Origin: Croceimicrobium sp965656185
GTDB lineage: Bacteria > Bacteroidota > Bacteroidia > Flavobacteriales > Schleiferiaceae
Length of the DNA: 64,000 nt
NCBI GenBank assembly: GCA_965656185.1
Contig: CBFHJH010000001.1
Location: 1 to 64,000 of the forward strand
Reading direction: 5' to 3'
Made by a program: the position numbers and the translations under genes. Below the pieces are notes generated by a model. It was not told where the DNA came from, did not search any database, and worked only from the letters and a program-made list of their open reading frames with translations. This document shows positions 52,239 to 61,187 of this stretch, one piece after another; position 1 is the stretch's first letter; each line of letters starts with the position of its first letter.

Positions 52239-52939
52239 TTCGTGTTATCCCCGCCATCGATTTGATCGAGGGACGCCCAGTGCGTTTACAACAAGGTGAT
52301 TTTAAACGTCTAATGGCATTAGACCGCGGTATTCCAGAGTTGATTGCTGAAATTAAAAAGGCTGGACTCGACCATTTGCATCTGGTGAACTTGTCAGCCG
52401 CTAAGGCAGGCCGACTGCGCGATCAAGGTATCATTGCTGAGATCGTTTCTAGTGGATTAAGGGTAGATTATGGAGGTGGAATTCGCAGTCTTCAGGAGGT
52501 CGAAGAGCTATTCGATTTGGGAGTGGCCGAGGTGAATATTGGATCAATGATAATAAAGGATGCCAAGACCTTCAAGGCTATTTTGGCAAAATATCCCAAA
52601 CAAGTAATTGCATCATTGGACCTTAAAGGAGATCGAGTGGCCGTAAATGCTTGGCAAGAGCAAAGTTCGGGCAGTATTTACGATCTAATAAAAAGCTATT
52701 TGCCGCTAGGATTGGAAAAAGTATGTGTAACCGACATAGCTCGGGACGGAATGATGGGAGGGCCGGCTTTGGATCTTTACCAAAGGCTTATAAAAGGCTT
52801 TCCTCAACTTCAATTAATTGCTTCGGGCGGCATCCGCAATAGGAAAGATGTCATGGCCTTGGAAAAGATTGGTTGTGCAGGTTTAGTAGTTGGCAAAGCC
52901 TGGTTAGGCGAATCGGTAAAATTGGCGGAGCTATGTTAA
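52235..52939 (+). CDS. hisA: Phosphoribosyl-formimino-AICAR ribotide isomerase
   Basis: A 234-residue TIM-barrel isomerase. The N-terminal catalytic Asp is in AIDLIEGRPVRLQQGDF and the second in IASLDLKGDRVAVNAW. Phosphate-binding loops VDYGGGIRS and IASGGIRN are present. The stop is seven bases inside hisF. Confidence 0.96.
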   Translation: MIRVIPAIDLIEGRPVRLQQGDFKRLMALDRGIPELIAEIKKAGLDHLHLVNLSAAKAGRLRDQGIIAEIVSSGLRVDYGGGIRSLQEVEELFDLGVAEVNIGSMIIKDAKTFKAILAKYPKQVIASLDLKGDRVAVNAWQEQSSGSIYDLIKSYLPLGLEKVCVTDIARDGMMGGPALDLYQRLIKGFPQLQLIASGGIRNRKDVMALEKIGCAGLVVGKAWLGESVKLAELC

Positions 52940-53688
52940 AAAAACGCATAATTGCCTGTTTAGACATTAAGGACGGTCGCACTGTAAAGGGAACTAATTT
53001 CAAGAATTTACGCGACGCCGGAGATGCGGTAGAATTGGCTTCGATCTACGCACAAGAGGGTATAGACGAGCTAGTGTTCTTAGACATTAGCGCCAGTTTA
53101 GAAAAGCGGTCAACTCTGCAGGAGCTTAGCGCCCGAGTGGCTGAGGTTCTAGATATACCCTTTACAGTTGGTGGAGGCATCAGTGAAGTGGCCCACGCCG
53201 CTCAGCTATTAGAAGCGGGAGCAGATAAGATCAGCCTTAATTCGGCCGCTTTAGCTACCCCTGATTTAATCGATGAATTGGCTGCTGAGTTTGGAAGACA
53301 GTTTGTTACGGTGGCAATCGATGCGAAGTGGGACCATGGAAATTACGCTGTTTACAGTCATGGTGGCAGCTTAAAAACCAATCGAAAGCTTCAAGAGTGG
53401 GTTGCTGAATTAGAGGATAGAGGAGCCGGGGAGATCTTACTTACGTCCATGGCGGGGGATGGCACCAAAGAAGGATTTGATCTACCGATGTACCGGACCT
53501 TGTCCAAGATCAAACTACCATTAATTGCCTCTGGAGGTGCCGGTAAGCCAGAACATTTTGCCGAGGTTTTGGACTTACCCCAGGTAGACGCCGCCTTGGC
53601 AGCAAGCCTCTTTCATTTTAAAGAGTTGAAAATAAAAGATTTAAAAGATTATTTAAGCAGAAAAGATATAGCGATACGAAATGATTGA
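52933..53688 (+). CDS. hisF: Imidazole glycerol phosphate synthase, cyclase subunit
   Basis: The 251-residue TIM-barrel partner of HisH, from ATG 52933 (MLKKRIIACLDIKDGRTVKG). The in-frame extension to 52873 lies within hisA and is rejected. Catalytic Asp are at about 11 (CLDIKDG) and about 130 (VAIDAKWD). TVGGGIS and IASGGAGKPEHF form the phosphate sites. Overlaps hisIE by eight bases. Confidence 0.97.
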   Translation: MLKKRIIACLDIKDGRTVKGTNFKNLRDAGDAVELASIYAQEGIDELVFLDISASLEKRSTLQELSARVAEVLDIPFTVGGGISEVAHAAQLLEAGADKISLNSAALATPDLIDELAAEFGRQFVTVAIDAKWDHGNYAVYSHGGSLKTNRKLQEWVAELEDRGAGEILLTSMAGDGTKEGFDLPMYRTLSKIKLPLIASGGAGKPEHFAEVLDLPQVDAALAASLFHFKELKIKDLKDYLSRKDIAIRND

Positions 53689-54277
53689 CTTTGAAAAAAA
53701 CGGGGGCTTGGTTCCTGCTGTGGTGCAGGATTACCGCGATGGGCGCGTCTTGATGTTGGCCTACTTGAACGAAGAAAGCTGGGCAAGAACTCTGACGGAA
53801 AGAAAGGTCTGTTTCTACAGCCGCTCCAGATCCGAATTATGGACTAAAGGTGAGACGAGTGGTAATTTCTTACAACTAATGGATTATAGGATAGACTGCG
53901 ACCGGGATACCGTATTACTTCTCGTGGAGCCTAGTGGCCCTGTTTGTCATACCGGCAGTGAAACTTGTTTTGGTAATCAAAAAGTATGGAGCTTTATCCC
54001 CAAGCTAGAGGAGGTAATCGATCAAAGAGTGAGCGAAGCGCCAGACGATAGTTACGTGCAGAGCTTACTCTCTAAAGGTCTCGCTAAAGTGGCCCAGAAA
54101 GTTGGGGAAGAGGCGGTAGAAACCGTAATCGAAGCCTTGGGTGATAATGAAGAAGCCTTGATCGATGAATCGGCGGACTTAATTTTCCACTTAACCTTAA
54201 TGTTAAAAGCAAAAGGGCTTTCATTTGCTCGGGTAGAAGAACGATTGGCAGAACGACACGCAGCTGCCGATAAATAA
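53681..54277 (+). CDS. hisIE: Bifunctional phosphoribosyl-AMP cyclohydrolase/phosphoribosyl-ATP pyrophosphatase
   Basis: A 198-residue fusion catalysing the second and third steps of histidine synthesis. The N-terminal cyclohydrolase (about 1-110) has DCDRDTVLLLVEPSGPVCHTG with the zinc Cys and Asp. The C-terminal pyrophosphatase (about 115-195) has KVGEEAVETVIEAL with its Glu metal site. It is the last gene of the operon. No hairpin terminator is visible before mdh. Confidence 0.97.
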   Translation: MIDFEKNGGLVPAVVQDYRDGRVLMLAYLNEESWARTLTERKVCFYSRSRSELWTKGETSGNFLQLMDYRIDCDRDTVLLLVEPSGPVCHTGSETCFGNQKVWSFIPKLEEVIDQRVSEAPDDSYVQSLLSKGLAKVAQKVGEEAVETVIEALGDNEEALIDESADLIFHLTLMLKAKGLSFARVEERLAERHAAADK

Positions 54278-54321
54278 GCCAATTTGTGCTTGAAATTCAG
54301 GGTTAATCGGCTGCGGAGTAT

Positions 54322-54329
54322 TAATTTTG
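54322..54329 (+). promoter_or_regulatory. -7 promoter element of mdh
   Basis: TAATTTTG matches TAnnTTTG exactly, 31 bases before the mdh ATG. No TTTG lies at the usual distance upstream. Confidence 0.4.
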
Positions 54330-54360
54330 TCTCAGATTTTAAACCTCAAATCTCAATAAT

Positions 54361-55281
54361 ATGAAAGTTACCGTTGTAGGCGCCGGAGCCGTTGGAGCCA
54401 GTTGTGCCGAATACATCGCAATGAAGAATTTTGCCTCCGAAGTAGTTTTGGTAGATATTAAAGAAGGCTTTGCTGAAGGAAAGGCTATGGATTTAATGCA
54501 AACTGCTTCTTTAAATGGCTTCGACACCAAGATCGTTGGTAGTACCAATGATTACAGTAAAACTGCAGATAGTGATGTAGCGGTAATTACTTCAGGGATT
54601 CCTCGTAAACCAGGAATGACTCGCGAAGAATTAATCAGCACCAATGCTGGCATCGTGAAGACAGTAGCGGAAAACTTGATCAAAGAATCACCTAATGTGA
54701 TCATTATTGTGGTTTCTAATCCAATGGATACGATGACCTATTTATCGCATCAAGCTACAGGTTTACCTAAGAACCGTATCATTGGTATGGGCGGAGCTTT
54801 AGATAGTGCTCGTTTCAAGTATCGTTTGGCAGAAGCTACCGAGGCCCCTATTTCAGATATCAACGGTATGGTAATTGGCGGTCATTCCGATACAGGTATG
54901 ATTCCTCTAACACGTTTAGCTACTCGCAATTCGGTGCCGGTTTCTGAGTTTATCTCTGAAGAGCGCATGGAGGAAGTGAAGCAAGCCACTAAGGTAGGCG
55001 GGGCTACTCTTACCAAATTGTTAGGTACTTCGGCATGGTATGCTCCTGGTGCAGCTGTATCGGCTATGGTGCACGCCATCGCCAACGACAGCAAGAAGAT
55101 GTTCCCTTGTTCTTGCTTGCTAGAAGGTGAATACGGTCTTAATGATATCTGTATTGGAGTGCCTGCACTTATTGGCGCCAATGGAGTTGAGAAGATCGTA
55201 GAGATCGAATTAAGTGCGACCGAAAAAGAAGAACTACAAAATTCGGCTGAAGCGGTACGCAAGACCAACGGATTACTTTAA
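54361..55281 (+). CDS. mdh: Malate dehydrogenase (LDH-like type)
   Basis: NAD-dependent interconversion of malate and oxaloacetate in the TCA cycle. The 306 residues begin with Rossmann motif GAGAVGASC, and Asp32 in LVDIKEG favours NAD. Substrate-binding Arg are in GIPRKPGMTR and DSARFKYRL. The catalytic His is in GGHSDTGMIP, with Ser replacing the usual second Gly. It ends at a terminator with a UUCG-type loop. Confidence 0.95.
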   Translation: MKVTVVGAGAVGASCAEYIAMKNFASEVVLVDIKEGFAEGKAMDLMQTASLNGFDTKIVGSTNDYSKTADSDVAVITSGIPRKPGMTREELISTNAGIVKTVAENLIKESPNVIIIVVSNPMDTMTYLSHQATGLPKNRIIGMGGALDSARFKYRLAEATEAPISDINGMVIGGHSDTGMIPLTRLATRNSVPVSEFISEERMEEVKQATKVGGATLTKLLGTSAWYAPGAAVSAMVHAIANDSKKMFPCSCLLEGEYGLNDICIGVPALIGANGVEKIVEIELSATEKEELQNSAEAVRKTNGLL

Positions 55282-55301
55282 TCCGATTGGCATATAATTT
55301 A

Positions 55302-55327
55302 AAAAGGGTCGCTTCGGCGGCCCTTTT
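55302..55327 (+). terminator. Terminator of mdh with TTCG tetraloop
   Basis: AAAAGGGTCGC, loop TTCG, GCGGCCCTTTT: an 11 bp stem with one T-G wobble, closed by the very stable C(UUCG)G loop. Confidence 0.88.
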
Positions 55328-55362
55328 GTGTTAGAGGGCACAGTGAGATAATCGAGGGAATT

Positions 55363-55370
55363 TATTTTTG
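55363..55370 (+). promoter_or_regulatory. -7 promoter element of the methyltransferase gene; probably leaderless
   Basis: TATTTTTG matches TAnnTTTG and ends four bases before the ATG. Confidence 0.4.
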
Positions 55371-55374
55371 CCAC

Positions 55375-55989
55375 ATGAATGACTTAAAAGCGCATTGGGA
55401 CAAAGCCTTCGAGGCTCCTCTGGAACAATTGGGTTGGTATGAGTCCGAACCACAGCCTGCCTGGGATTTGCTTCAAGCTTACGCTGAAAAGGACCAAAGA
55501 ATACACCTTGCGGGAGCCGGACGATCGCTATTGGTAAAGATCCTTTGGGAAGAAGGGTACCAAAACCTTTTACTTAGCGATATCAGTCCGCAAGCTCTAA
55601 ATTTATTAAACGCTGATAACCCCGACATTCCCAGTGATTATTTCCAAGAACAAGACCTCTCCAAGGTATGGCACTTAGCAGAAAAAGAGCATTTCGATAT
55701 TTGGCTGGACCGAGCAGTATTACACTTTTTAACTGATGAGGCCAATCGGAAGCAGTACTTTGATAATATCCAACAGAATCTGAAAGTTGGAGGCAGGGTG
55801 ATATTAGGGCAGTTTGCTAAAGATGGGGCTGAGAAATGCTGCGGACTAACAGTACAACAATACGACACGCCAAGCTACCAAGCCTCTTTGGGTTCCAATT
55901 TTAAGCTATTGGAGGAATTGGATTATACCTATTACAATCCGAATGGTGACCCCCGACCTTATGTCTATGCTGTCTTTGAGCGGATCTAA
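55375..55989 (+). CDS. Class I SAM-dependent methyltransferase
   Basis: A 204-residue cytoplasmic methyltransferase. The opening LKAHWDKAFEAPLEQLGWYE and the SAM loop HLAGAGRSLL, followed by the acidic LLLSDISPQAL, define the fold; the catalytic-region motif DIWLDRAVLHFL follows. A GxGxS loop is seen where a strict GxGxG is usual. The pattern resembles thiopurine- or tellurite-resistance-type small-molecule methyltransferases, but the substrate cannot be assigned. It converges with the amylase gene with a four-base overlap. Confidence 0.85.
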   Translation: MNDLKAHWDKAFEAPLEQLGWYESEPQPAWDLLQAYAEKDQRIHLAGAGRSLLVKILWEEGYQNLLLSDISPQALNLLNADNPDIPSDYFQEQDLSKVWHLAEKEHFDIWLDRAVLHFLTDEANRKQYFDNIQQNLKVGGRVILGQFAKDGAEKCCGLTVQQYDTPSYQASLGSNFKLLEELDYTYYNPNGDPRPYVYAVFERI

Positions 55990-57836
55990 AGCCCTAATGC
56001 CTTTAGGATCATAGCCGATTTAGGTGCTAAGTCCAAATGGATCTTACCCTTTTCGGGAGTGTAAATTTGCTTTGTATCGGCCCAGAGGTCGGTATAATGC
56101 TTCTCTGAAGCCTCTAGGGATAATGAGTGCTTGGAACCGCTGTTATTGAAGATGATCAGGAACTCAGCATTAGGGTCCATCCGCCGAAAGGCGAAAATAT
56201 CTTTTTCATCATCGGCAAGCACTACTTCGAAATTGCCCTTAGCTAGCACAGGGTTGGCCTTTCGAATAGCGATGAGTTTTTGGTAATCTGCCAATAGGGC
56301 AAGGTCTGGTGTTACGGGATCGGGTTTATCACGTCTGCTTTGATTGGGCAAATATACTTCGTCCTCATATTCCAAGTCCCTCCACAACATGGGCTTGCGG
56401 TCGTCGGGATCGTTCGCTCCCCACATGCCTACTTCATCTCCATAGTAGATCATAGGTGCGCCGAGGTAAGTGAATTGAAAGACCATAAAAAGTCGCTGCA
56501 GTTTCTTTTCGTATTCATTTGCAGCGCGCACCTGGTAATCAGGGTTTTCGGCCGCCTTTGATAAACCAAAGTATTTGCCCCAATCACGGAAATTGCCAAT
56601 ACCCCGATTTACGATATGAGAGGCCAAACGATTGACGTCGTGAGAACCAAAAAGATTTTGATTTTGATAGGCGATGTAAGGAGGGAAGGCCTCCCGCATT
56701 CGCTTTAATTCCGATTGAAATTCGCTGGGTTTGCGGTGATCCTTACCCGGGGGATTAAAAAAGAATTCAGTGCAGGTGAAAGACCAATTATAGTTCATTT
56801 CAGCGTCAAATTCGTCGCCTGAGAGATAGGCTAAGGTTTCATCGAGCGGGCTTACCAGCTCGGCGGTAATGTAGGCCTTCGGGTTTAGGCTTTTTACTAA
56901 GACACGCCAATCCTTCCAAAATTGATGATCTACGCAAAAAGCTACGTCTAGTCGCCAACCGTCGATCCCATGATCGGCTCCTTGTCCTTTGGGGTTCATC
57001 CAGCGCCTAGTGGCGTTATAAATGTACTGCTTTGGACCGTTTACAATACCCTGTTCGTCCTCGCTAAATTCGGGTAAGGAAGCCACGCCAAACCAGCCAG
57101 CATAGTCAAATTCATTTTCTGGAGTGCTAGGATCATCCCATTGATTTATGATAAACCAGTCGGCATAGGCGCTTTGGGCTTGATTCTTTTTCACATCCGC
57201 GAAAGCGAAACTGTTATGGCCCATATGATTAAATACCCCGTCGAAAATTATGCGCATGCCTCTTTTATGCACTTCATCGATTAGTTCTAGAGCTAAGTTA
57301 TCGGCAGAGGTCCATACCCAAGTTTCTGGATCCAAAGGGTTTTCTTGGGTCATCAACTCCCGATCTCCAGCTGGATCGGGGCCGAAGTTAGGGTCTACGT
57401 GGTGGTAAGATTCGCCATCGTATTTATGCAAACTAGGCGATTGGAAAATAGGGTTGAGGTAGATAGCGGTGATGCCTAGCTCTTGTAGATAGTCTAATTG
57501 GTCTATGATTCCTTGTAAATCACCACCGTAACGCCGGCGTAGTAGATGTTTCCATAATTCGGGTTCGCCATTGGCTTTTTCCCAAGCCTGCAATTTATAC
57601 CAATCCGATCCCCAGGGATGAACTTGCCAATGCTCCGGTAATTCTTGAGGATCGGCGAAAGCCAAGTCTTTTAGTTCGGGGTCGTTCGAAGGATCGCCAT
57701 TGCGAAACCGTTCGGGGAAAATCTGATACCAAATAGCTTCTTGGGCCCAAGCTACTTCTTGAGGAGAATCTTGCCCAAAAAACAAGCACGGGAAAAGTAA
57801 TAATAAGGCTAGGGAATATGATAGGGGGCGTGACAT
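55986..57836 (-). CDS. Glycoside hydrolase family 13 alpha-amylase-type enzyme
   Basis: A 616-residue exported enzyme with a signal peptide (about 1-21, CLFFGQD). It has a GH13 barrel: AIWYQIFPERFRNGDP at the opening, region I FDGVFNHMG, region II DGWRLDVAF with nucleophile Asp, region III ITAELVSP with acid/base Glu, and region IV FGSHDVNRL. A C-terminal beta domain (about 530-616) follows. The pattern is closest to neopullulanase/cyclomaltodextrinase-type members. No SusC/SusD pair is adjacent, so it acts outside a typical polysaccharide-utilisation locus. Likely periplasmic maltodextrin or starch breakdown. Confidence 0.92.
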   Translation of the reverse strand: MSRPLSYSLALLLLFPCLFFGQDSPQEVAWAQEAIWYQIFPERFRNGDPSNDPELKDLAFADPQELPEHWQVHPWGSDWYKLQAWEKANGEPELWKHLLRRRYGGDLQGIIDQLDYLQELGITAIYLNPIFQSPSLHKYDGESYHHVDPNFGPDPAGDRELMTQENPLDPETWVWTSADNLALELIDEVHKRGMRIIFDGVFNHMGHNSFAFADVKKNQAQSAYADWFIINQWDDPSTPENEFDYAGWFGVASLPEFSEDEQGIVNGPKQYIYNATRRWMNPKGQGADHGIDGWRLDVAFCVDHQFWKDWRVLVKSLNPKAYITAELVSPLDETLAYLSGDEFDAEMNYNWSFTCTEFFFNPPGKDHRKPSEFQSELKRMREAFPPYIAYQNQNLFGSHDVNRLASHIVNRGIGNFRDWGKYFGLSKAAENPDYQVRAANEYEKKLQRLFMVFQFTYLGAPMIYYGDEVGMWGANDPDDRKPMLWRDLEYEDEVYLPNQSRRDKPDPVTPDLALLADYQKLIAIRKANPVLAKGNFEVVLADDEKDIFAFRRMDPNAEFLIIFNNSGSKHSLSLEASEKHYTDLWADTKQIYTPEKGKIHLDLAPKSAMILKALGL

Positions 57837-57884
57837 TCCGATAATTTTGAACTAAGTTAGCGTTATTCTTTAAGGTTTATTCTC

Positions 57885-58433
57885 ATGAAAGTATTAAAGT
57901 GGATCTTAATAAGCTTGGCAGTGATCGTGTTAGCACTTTTCATCGCCTTTAAATGGATGCAAAGCAATACCAAAAAACTTTCGCCCGAAGGCCAGGTTGC
58001 TTATCAGACCGAAGAATATGATGTGGAGATATTTTACAATCGACCTTCGGTACGTGGTAGAACCATTTTTGGCGAATTGGTTCCCTACGGTCAAGTTTGG
58101 CGCACCGGGGCTAATGAGGCAACTACTTTTAAGACAGCCACCGACCTGGAAATAGATGGTAAAACTCTACCGGCGGGTACTTATACTATTTGGACCATTC
58201 CCGGTAGAGACGAATGGGAGTTTATCTTTAATTCGAAGGAATATCCTTGGGGAGTAGGTTGGGATGGTGAAGCTTTGCGCGAACCGGAATATGATGTGCT
58301 TAAAACCACCGTCTTGATGGAAACTACTCCAAAGATTATCGAAACCCTAAGCATTTCTTTGGTGGATGCGCAAGAGGGCTTTCAGATGCAATTAGCATGG
58401 GAAAACGCATTATTGCGGATGGATATTAAATAG
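57885..58433 (+). CDS. DUF2911-family membrane-anchored protein
   Basis: A 182-residue protein with one N-terminal hydrophobic segment (about 5-24), either an anchor or an uncleaved signal. Residues about 35-180 fit DUF2911: SVRGRTIFGELVPYGQVWRTGANEATTF, AGTYTIWTIPG and the C-terminal strand pairs. The function of the family is unknown. The stop is directly followed by the ATG of the next gene, so they form a unit. Confidence 0.88.
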   Translation: MKVLKWILISLAVIVLALFIAFKWMQSNTKKLSPEGQVAYQTEEYDVEIFYNRPSVRGRTIFGELVPYGQVWRTGANEATTFKTATDLEIDGKTLPAGTYTIWTIPGRDEWEFIFNSKEYPWGVGWDGEALREPEYDVLKTTVLMETTPKIIETLSISLVDAQEGFQMQLAWENALLRMDIK

Positions 58434-59564
58434 ATGAGATATAAGCTCTTCCTCTTCTTTTTCGTTTTATGGTTTGGTTTAAGGGCTCAAAGTGATACCC
58501 TCATTATTTGGGAAACGCGCTTTGATCTCAATGCTGATCTTTTGCGGCCCGCTGAAAAAGACCGTTTAGATAGCTTACTAAAAGTTTATCCAGTGTATTT
58601 GATCGACTCGGTAAAGCTTTACGGGCATACCGATAGCTTGGCCGATATCGCTTACAATCGTCGCTTATCGCGAAGAAGGGTGCAAGAGGTTTTGAAGCAA
58701 CTGGTCCTAGCCGGCCTAGATCCACTAAAAGCACGAACCGATTATTATGGTGAAGAGCAACCAGCCTATGAGAATAGCCCTAGCGAGCGATATAAAAACC
58801 GTCGTGTAGAGCTAGCGCTTTATCTGGACCTGTCACTCTTACCCGACCCCGAGCAAAAATTAAGCGATCAGAAATTAAAAACCGGCGATAAACTGCGCTT
58901 GGCCAATCTGAACTTCGTGGGCAATCAGGCTATTCCCATGTGGCATTCATTCGATGCTTTACGCGAACTTTTACTTGCCATGGAGCGAAACCCAGACCTT
59001 GAAATATCACTCCAAGGCCATGTGTGTTGTAGCAATGATTTTGAGTTGTCGGTAGCCCGTGCTCGCATGGTCTATGACTTTTTGCTAGCGGAAGGGATTT
59101 CAAAAATTCGTCTCGATTACCGCGGTTTTGGTAATAAAGTGGCCTTATTCGAGGAAGTAGATGAAGCATCTCGCGCCCTTAACCGAAGAGTGGAGATCGA
59201 AGTGCTAGAGAATAGCGATTACCGGGTAGATGCCGACCCGAGAAAAAAGTTACGTGTCGAAGCGCCGGTGATGAACATTCAATTCAACAGCGGAACAGCC
59301 AGGTTAAGCCCTAGTGGTGACTTTATGTTAACCTTGATCGCCCAGATGCTTAAAGATTCTGAAGGATTGCGCTACGAATGGGTGCTTTATGATAACATCA
59401 ACAATAAGCAGCTAAGTGCTCGTAGGGCGGCTACTTTAGAAAAAACCCTCCGTCGTAAGGGGGTAAGTCCGAAGCTATTTAGGGTCGAAACCAAAGGTCG
59501 CTTAAAGGGCTTGCCTAATACACCGGATTATAATTGGATCAGACTCTTAATGATAGAAGAATGA
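58434..59564 (+). CDS. Exported protein with three OmpA-like domains
   Basis: A 376-residue protein with a signal peptide (about 1-18, GLRAQSD). Three consecutive OmpA-like segments can be traced. The first (about 25-130) has FDLNADLLRPAE, YGHTDSLADI and NRRVELAL. The second (about 155-258) has QGHVCCSNDFELSVARARMV, DYRGFGNKV and NRRVEIEVL. The third (about 275-375) has IQFNSGTARLSP and LSARRAATLEKTL and is degenerate. OmpA domains bind peptidoglycan, so three in tandem could give high avidity or cross-link strands. No membrane barrel is present. It overlaps the next gene at ATGA. Confidence 0.8.
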   Translation: MRYKLFLFFFVLWFGLRAQSDTLIIWETRFDLNADLLRPAEKDRLDSLLKVYPVYLIDSVKLYGHTDSLADIAYNRRLSRRRVQEVLKQLVLAGLDPLKARTDYYGEEQPAYENSPSERYKNRRVELALYLDLSLLPDPEQKLSDQKLKTGDKLRLANLNFVGNQAIPMWHSFDALRELLLAMERNPDLEISLQGHVCCSNDFELSVARARMVYDFLLAEGISKIRLDYRGFGNKVALFEEVDEASRALNRRVEIEVLENSDYRVDADPRKKLRVEAPVMNIQFNSGTARLSPSGDFMLTLIAQMLKDSEGLRYEWVLYDNINNKQLSARRAATLEKTLRRKGVSPKLFRVETKGRLKGLPNTPDYNWIRLLMIEE

Positions 59565-60016
59565 AGGATTTAAAACGCTTTTTACTACTGGAGTTTCCAG
59601 TAATGCTAAAATCGCTACAACCAGATGCCGAAAGGCAATTTGGTAAAATGTCGCAGATCGAAATGCTAGATCATTTGCGCAAAGCCTTTGCTCTTTCCTA
59701 TTCGGGGAAAAAGATAAAAATCACCACTCCAGCAGAGCAACTCGAGAAAGCTAAAGCCTTCTTGACATCGGATAAGCCGATCCGTCCTGGGGCGCCCAAA
59801 CCTAAAGAGTATGGGTTAATACCGACGATGAAAAAGGATTTGGAGGATATGAAGTATCATCTGGTTCGAGAAATGGTAGCTATGTTAAGCCATTTTGATA
59901 AGCACCCTAATTATAGCTCTGTTCACCCTATGTTTGGCGAATTGGATATCGAGCTGTGGTTACGATTGCACAAGAAGCATATTGAGCATCATATGCGGCA
60001 ATTCGGTGTATCATAA
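59561..60016 (+). CDS. DinB-like (DUF1569-type) protein
   Basis: A 151-residue cytoplasmic protein from ATG 59561, which overlaps the upstream stop at ATGA. The track-style earlier start at 59534 is inside the upstream gene. It is helix-rich. The C-terminal HPMFGELDIELWLRLHKKHIEHHMRQFG matches the DUF1569 end of the DinB four-helix superfamily, with His residues that could bind metal. Activity unknown. Confidence 0.8.
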   Translation: MKDLKRFLLLEFPVMLKSLQPDAERQFGKMSQIEMLDHLRKAFALSYSGKKIKITTPAEQLEKAKAFLTSDKPIRPGAPKPKEYGLIPTMKKDLEDMKYHLVREMVAMLSHFDKHPNYSSVHPMFGELDIELWLRLHKKHIEHHMRQFGVS

Positions 60017-60023
60017 AACTGAA

Positions 60024-60065
60024 AAAAGCCGGAGCTTGACCCGATGATCGGGGACTCCGGCTTTT
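60024..60065 (+). terminator. Large bidirectional terminator
   Basis: AAAAGCCGGAG and CTCCGGCTTTT form an 11 bp outer stem. The interior contains a second small stem CCCGAT/ATCGGG. It separates the DinB-like gene from the converging fasciclin gene. The rest of the 134-base gap (60066-60150) holds nothing recognisable. Confidence 0.85.
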
Positions 60066-60150
60066 CAACCAACCAAACAAAACTATTAACCAACTAGAGT
60101 ATTCTAGCTCTTGATACTTATAACTCTTCTAAGTATCGAAATGGTATTCA

Positions 60151-61134
60151 CTACGGGACTTTTAACACTTCATTAAGAATGTGCAGACTCCCGTTAAATG
60201 CATTAATATTTCCTGACTCTACCGTTGCGCTTGGAAATGGTCCCATGGCTGTGACGCCGTAACGGTTAAGCTCTATATTTCCTCGGTCTAATTGAAAGCG
60301 AATGTGGCTACCTGATAGCAAGCTTTCCATCGTTAACCCGTCTAATTCTTGCAATTGATAAGCCTGTGGTATTATGTGGGCTTTCAAAAGGTCTTCTAAG
60401 GCTTTTGCCCCCTTCTTTTCTACAAACTCTGTAAGGTCGGCGCAGGCTTGAGATTGAAAGAATTCATCGAAAGCCTGATCATCTGGGGCAAAGAAAGTGT
60501 AATGTTTTCCATCGCTATTAAGTAGGCTTGCGATAGATTTTGCCGGACCTTGCATGGCACGCTGTAAAGTGGTGAAGCGTTGATCATTACTAGCGATCAA
60601 TTTATAAATGGTGGCCGGGCGCAAATTATTATCTATCAAATGCAAGTATCCTTTTTGGATAGCGAGGTCCTTCACTTTAAAGCTTAATCGTTGGCCATTG
60701 ACCTCTACCAAGCTTTTTTCGCGCATCAAATGATGGTGAATTGCATTGGAGGCATCGTTTTGGGCCAAACTAGGAATATAACTGGTATGTAAGTTCTCGA
60801 TCTTAGCTGCACCGGGCAAGAAGTGTGCTGCCAACCACGCCTGATAATGCTTTTTACCCATGGAAGTTTTCAACGCGGGAAAGTCCGCTACGTCCATTTC
60901 CGCTAGGAAACTAGTAAGCTCCTCATTGCTTGGGGCAAGAATGGTAAGGCTTTGCTGGGCATTACCCATTTCAATATCGCAAGCTTCCATCGCAGCACGA
61001 AATTGATCGAGTTGTGGATAAGCTTTAAGCTCCTCTAGTAAGATCAGCTCTGGTGAAAGCGTAACTTGAGGATCTGATTCCTTGGCGCAAGACAAGGCAA
61101 TGAAAGCTAGACAAATGACGATTAATTTTCGCAT
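60151..61134 (-). CDS. Fasciclin-domain lipoprotein
   Basis: A 327-residue lipoprotein (MRKLIVICLAFIALSCAKE) with lipobox ALSC. Two fasciclin (FAS1) domains are visible at about 30-180 and 185-325. The second is clearer, with HYTFFAPDDQAFDEF and the final NGSLHILNEVL. The first has LTILAPSNEELTSF and GYLHLIDNNL. FAS1 domains mediate adhesion or carbohydrate binding. Likely outer-membrane surface or periplasmic. It diverges from the ABC ATPase gene across 53 bases. Confidence 0.88.
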   Translation of the reverse strand: MRKLIVICLAFIALSCAKESDPQVTLSPELILLEELKAYPQLDQFRAAMEACDIEMGNAQQSLTILAPSNEELTSFLAEMDVADFPALKTSMGKKHYQAWLAAHFLPGAAKIENLHTSYIPSLAQNDASNAIHHHLMREKSLVEVNGQRLSFKVKDLAIQKGYLHLIDNNLRPATIYKLIASNDQRFTTLQRAMQGPAKSIASLLNSDGKHYTFFAPDDQAFDEFFQSQACADLTEFVEKKGAKALEDLLKAHIIPQAYQLQELDGLTMESLLSGSHIRFQLDRGNIELNRYGVTAMGPFPSATVESGNINAFNGSLHILNEVLKVP

Positions 61135-61187
61135 AATTTCTTCTCATTGGGGAAACGCTGGCAAATGGTTAAAGGTTTGGTACTGAG

